The notes under the pieces are model-generated. The model was not told the DNA's origin and did not search any database. It saw only the letters and a list, made by a program, of their open reading frames with translations. Positions 61,806 to 64,000 of a stretch of 64,000 nucleotides of DNA are shown piece by piece. The DNA comes from Abditibacterium sp. (GTDB lineage Bacteria; Armatimonadota; Abditibacteriia; Abditibacteriales; Abditibacteriaceae), in contig JAUJNG010000001.1 in the NCBI GenBank assembly GCA_030448265.1, positions 214,490 through 278,489 on the forward strand, in the 5' to 3' direction. Both the position numbers and the translations under genes were made by a program. Position 1 is the stretch's first letter. Each line of letters begins with the position of its first letter.

Positions 61806-62540
61806 TTAGTTCCAGAGGTCCATCCACTCTTGCCCGCCCTCAAGCTGGGCGATGATGCGCGGGAACTCGGTTTGGGGCAATTCAGGTGCGAGCGCATCGA
61901 GCACGCGCTCCATTTCGCGTGGAGCCAGCGAGCGGAATTTGTGCGGCGCATCGCCCGCAACGAAGAACGGACCGAAGATGTGCGCGCCTGTTGCGGAGAC
62001 GGAACGATTGAGCGGCATGCTTTCCAACAACGCTTCGTCGTTAGCGACACCAATGGTTCCGTCGATGCCCGTCTCGAACGTGGTGATGAGGCCGCCCACC
62101 AGCTCCTGCATCGACTTCAGGTGGTTGGGAATTGTCCTCACTTCCGGCGCTTGACCTATTGGGAAGAACAGCACCTGAATGGTTGGGACTTGGTGCGGGA
62201 GCGGCTCCGCGCGGGTGTACTTGTTTAACTCGGGCGCTTCAGTGGCTTCAATTTCGGCATCGAGTTTCGCGCGAAGCTCGTCATCGAGCGTCTGGGTGAG
62301 GTGCGTAAAGGGCATCCCAAGCGCGAGGAGCCAGTTGCGAACGTCTATGAACCCGAGCGGCGCCTCGCCACTCTCGAACGCCGTCACCTGCTCGGGAGTA
62401 AGCTCGAGTTTGTGGGCGAGCTGCTCTTGGGAGAGGCCCTTGTCCTGGCGGGTGTTAATGAGGCGATTGAGGAAGATGCGGTAGGCGGGGCTGGGTGTGA
62501 ACGGGGTGAAACCCTGCGGGGTAGGGCGGTGTTTGCTCAC
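61806..62540 (-). CDS. XRE regulator with DUF3846 domain
   Basis: A 244-residue protein. N-terminal XRE domain (AYRIFLNRLINTRQDKGLSQ, EQLAHKLELTPEQVTAFESG, LLALGMPFTHL), an acidic linker, then a DUF3846-like domain: VLFFPIGQAPEVRTIPNHLK, SMQELVGGLITTFET, IGVANDEALLESMPLNRSV and IFGPFFVAGD. DUF3846 is mostly known from phages and mobile elements. Its ATG at 62540 overlaps the upstream gene's stop (ATGA), so both XRE genes form one unit. Probably a regulator with a second, non-DNA domain. Confidence 0.85.
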   Translation of the reverse strand: MSKHRPTPQGFTPFTPSPAYRIFLNRLINTRQDKGLSQEQLAHKLELTPEQVTAFESGEAPLGFIDVRNWLLALGMPFTHLTQTLDDELRAKLDAEIEATEAPELNKYTRAEPLPHQVPTIQVLFFPIGQAPEVRTIPNHLKSMQELVGGLITTFETGIDGTIGVANDEALLESMPLNRSVSATGAHIFGPFFVAGDAPHKFRSLAPREMERVLDALAPELPQTEFPRIIAQLEGGQEWMDLWN

Positions 62541-62821
62541 TTTGCATCCCCCTCTGGCTCTTGGTCATCAGAAAGCTGCGCGGTGATCGCCGCGTCGAGC
62601 CTGAGCATGAAGTCGAGAAACGGGACGCCCAGCGCGATGCACCAGTGGCGGGTCTGGACGAAATCGATCTGGCGCTCGCCGCTCTCGAAAGCCGTCACTC
62701 GGGCGGGGGTGAGAGATAAACGGGATGCCAGCTCCTCGATCGAAACACCGCGATCAGTTCGCTCCTGGATGAGCATGTCCAGAAAGAGCGTGTAGCTGGG
62801 TGTTGGTTTAAAGCGGCTCAC
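62537..62821 (-). CDS. Small XRE regulator
   Basis: A 94-residue XRE protein: PSYTLFLDMLIQERTDRGVS, IEELASRLSLTPARVTAFES, IALGVPFLDFMLRL. GGAGGCGC lies about 8 nt before the ATG. First gene of the pair. Upstream, at 62907-62924, a palindrome in AT-rich DNA is a likely operator and promoter. Confidence 0.85.
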   Translation of the reverse strand: MSRFKPTPSYTLFLDMLIQERTDRGVSIEELASRLSLTPARVTAFESGERQIDFVQTRHWCIALGVPFLDFMLRLDAAITAQLSDDQEPEGDAK

Positions 62822-62906
62822 CTTGCGCCTCCAGTGAAAAGACGCGCGTGTAGCGCCGGCTGTGGGGAGAGGTTGTGGGACATTTTCGGGCTCCTGAGGG
62901 AATAAA

Positions 62907-62924
62907 ACTTTATCGATATAAAGT
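62907..62924 (-). promoter_or_regulatory. Palindromic operator candidate before the XRE pair
   Basis: ACTTTAT (62907-62913), CGAT, ATAAAGT (62918-62924): a perfect 7-4-7 palindrome, 86 nt before the first XRE start. AT content is unusual here; it may include a -10 element. Confidence 0.5.
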
Positions 62925-62999
62925 AAAATCTACGGGAAAGCCGGCGAAAATCATCTGACTTATTTGGCTGTTCTTCCCAAATGTGTACAAGCGTAAGGT

Positions 63000-63032
63000 G
63001 CAAAGTGATACAAGTCACTTTGCGATATGAGT
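63000..63032 (+). promoter_or_regulatory. Hairpin directly followed by GATATGAGT
   Basis: GCAAAGTGA (63000-63008) pairs with TCACTTTGC (63015-63023); GATATGAGT follows at 63024-63032 without a gap. This is the clearest case of the motif attached to a stem. Confidence 0.65.
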
Positions 63033-63084
63033 CCGTTCTGCGAGCCCCTTCAAAGAGTCGGTTTGGGTTCAGCGGCGCGGCTCA

Positions 63085-63256
63085 TCGGGCGCTTTCAAAA
63101 GCGATGGCGAAAAGCGTAATCTGGTGGGCGTAGGAGGTGCCGAAAAGCGGCAAAAGAGGGTGGCAAGGCGCGGCGCAGCGGGTGGGCGAGGAGGGGACAT
63201 TGTGGGCCTTTGGGGCAGCGGGAGGAACGAAAAGCTGCCACTTTTTCGATATGAAC
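63085..63256 (+). repeat. XRE leader repeat, copy 2
   Basis: Matches 24238-24404 in order: GCGTAATCTGGTG, GGGACAT, GGGCCTTTGG, hairpin GGCAGC (63214-63219) with GCTGCC (63234-63239), then CGATATGAAC (63247-63256). On the minus strand, an ATG at about 63084 starts MSRAAEPKPTL and stops, resembling MNRTTSPASEPK of the XRE gene at 24237, so this copy seems to have lost its gene. Confidence 0.6.
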
Positions 63257-63328
63257 GGCCCGGAAATGGTCTGAGGTATTTGGCCTTCGTCGTGGCGCGA
63301 GAAAGGCGCGAAGTCAAGGGCGATTGTC

Positions 63329-63337
63329 GATATGAGT
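63329..63337 (+). promoter_or_regulatory. Copy of the dispersed GATATGAGT motif
   Basis: ATTGTCGATATGAGTCGTC on the + strand, 86 nt before the GNAT gene. Confidence 0.5.
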
Positions 63338-63422
63338 CGTCTTCGTCGGTCCCTTAGATTGTTCATGCCGGGCACGGCTCTTGGTGATGCGCAGCCGACG
63401 CAAATTAGAAATAATAAAGACC

Positions 63423-63875
63423 ATGTTCGAGTTCCATGAACCTGGGCCACTGGTCGATGAAGACTTGGAGTTGGTTCTGGCCGAGACATTCCCCGGCGAC
63501 CCCAGCATCGGCTTTGTGCCCGCGTATAAATTCCAGATGGTGCGAGTAGGGCAGGAAGAGGAGATCGGCGAGATCCATCTTCGAGTTGGCGACACTCATC
63601 GTCTCCACCTCTACTTCGGACACATTGGCTACAGAGTCGTTTGCGAGCACAGAGGCCACAGATATGCGTCGAGAAGCATCACACTGCTGTTTCCTCTCAT
63701 GCGAAGCCATGGCCTAGAGACCCTCTGGATCACTTGCGACCCGTCCAACATCGCATCCCGAAGGACCTGTGAACTGGCGGGCGCGGAGCTAATTGAAGTC
63801 GTCGATCTGCCCGAAGACACGGATCTGTATCAGAGGGGCCACAGGCAGGGGTGCCGTTACCGCCTGAGTTTGTGA
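63423..63875 (+). CDS. GNAT-type N-acetyltransferase
   Basis: A 150-residue protein; the ATG at 63423 starts the homologous part (the frame is open from 63381). GNAT features: EEEIGEIHLRVGDTHRLHLY, YFGHIGYRVVCEHRGHRYAS (acetyl-CoA loop RxxGxxxxS in altered form), ALLFPLMRSHGLETLWITC-like strand and NIASRRTCELAGAELIEVV. Substrate unknown. Tagatose- or aminoglycoside-type relatives share this end. A motif copy lies 86 nt before it. Confidence 0.8.
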   Translation: MFEFHEPGPLVDEDLELVLAETFPGDPSIGFVPAYKFQMVRVGQEEEIGEIHLRVGDTHRLHLYFGHIGYRVVCEHRGHRYASRSITLLFPLMRSHGLETLWITCDPSNIASRRTCELAGAELIEVVDLPEDTDLYQRGHRQGCRYRLSL

Positions 63876-63921
63876 GGTCTCAACCTCTTTTCAACAGCCC
63901 TTGCAAACACTTGTAGAGTCA

Positions 63922-64000
63922 TTACAGTTGCAGCCTTTGAAGTAACTCATCTTTGCTGTACTTTGTTCCAGGCAACTTGGGCCAAGCCTCCAGGTCATCG
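63922..64000 (-). CDS. C-terminus of a gene entering from the right
   Basis: The minus strand has an open frame ending DDLEAWPKLPGTKYSKDELL QRLQL at a TAA at 63922-63924. Only 25 residues are inside the window; no family can be named. Confidence 0.5.
   Translation of the reverse strand, partial: DDLEAWPKLPGTKYSKDELLQRLQL

Noticed and set aside
1..64000. tRNA or rRNA genes
   Set aside because: I saw no cloverleaf with a GGTTCGAATCC-type T-arm and no rRNA-like stretch; a tRNAscan run would confirm.

Overview
The window is a bacterial chromosome segment of about 57% GC (estimated by eye), with genes on both strands, Shine-Dalgarno sites such as GGAGG or AGGAG in front of many starts, and no rRNA, tRNA or CRISPR array that I can see. 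Clustered GH43/GH51/GH29 enzymes, several phytanoyl-CoA-dioxygenase-like (PhyH) proteins, a DUF6785-type membrane protein, WD40 and CHAT proteins and a sigma-ankyrin fusion fit a free-living, saccharolytic member of an under-sampled phylum (Armatimonadota/Abditibacteriota or Planctomycetota type). That placement is inference; nothing here fixes the taxon.

Layout. 0-13 kb: a minus-strand polysaccharide operon (GH43, PhyH, GH43, GH51, DUF6785 membrane protein, secreted protein), then a truncated PhyH gene, an AraC remnant, an alpha-L-fucosidase, a broken sulfatase, a truncated IS transposase and an intact PhyH. 13-18 kb: a frameshifted WD40 gene and a decayed NrtR-linked cluster (PurA-like, kinase-like protein, NrtR regulator) with two tandem operators. 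18-27 kb: a secreted glycosidase-like protein, a degenerate IS5 element, a DUF1259 protein, two small XRE regulators with structured leaders, a HAD protein and a DUF4352 membrane protein, ending in enoyl-CoA hydratase and DnaE-like fragments. 28-42 kb: a probable integrated element with a 5'-truncated primase/SF3 helicase, an SDR/PhyH pair, about 2.5 kb of repeat-rich noncoding DNA, a WD40 protein flanked by direct repeats, more repeats and a large serine recombinase. 42-50 kb: an AAA+ ATPase, comM fragments, small membrane proteins, a thioesterase, a pseudopilin, a lipoprotein, an IS5 element and a frameshifted dGTPase. 50-56 kb: an Hsp90-like ATPase coupled to two paralogous helical-repeat proteins, and an O-methyltransferase. 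56-60 kb: a secreted TPR-CHAT protein between two copies of a small gene. 60-64 kb: an ECF sigma factor fused to ankyrin repeats, two more XRE genes and a GNAT protein.

Two signals cross the region. The first is a dispersed motif, roughly TTTGNNGATATGAGY followed by NRCC. I count more than 20 copies, nearly all on the + strand and nearly all intergenic, often beside a hairpin; it clusters at 34.2-34.6 kb and occurs in the leaders of the XRE genes. It is the best candidate here for an undescribed system. The second is decay: genes cut at abrupt junctions (about 8.1, 11.03, 15.38 and 27.36 kb) and many single-base frameshifts, several in short homopolymers. The frameshifts could be real or assembly errors.
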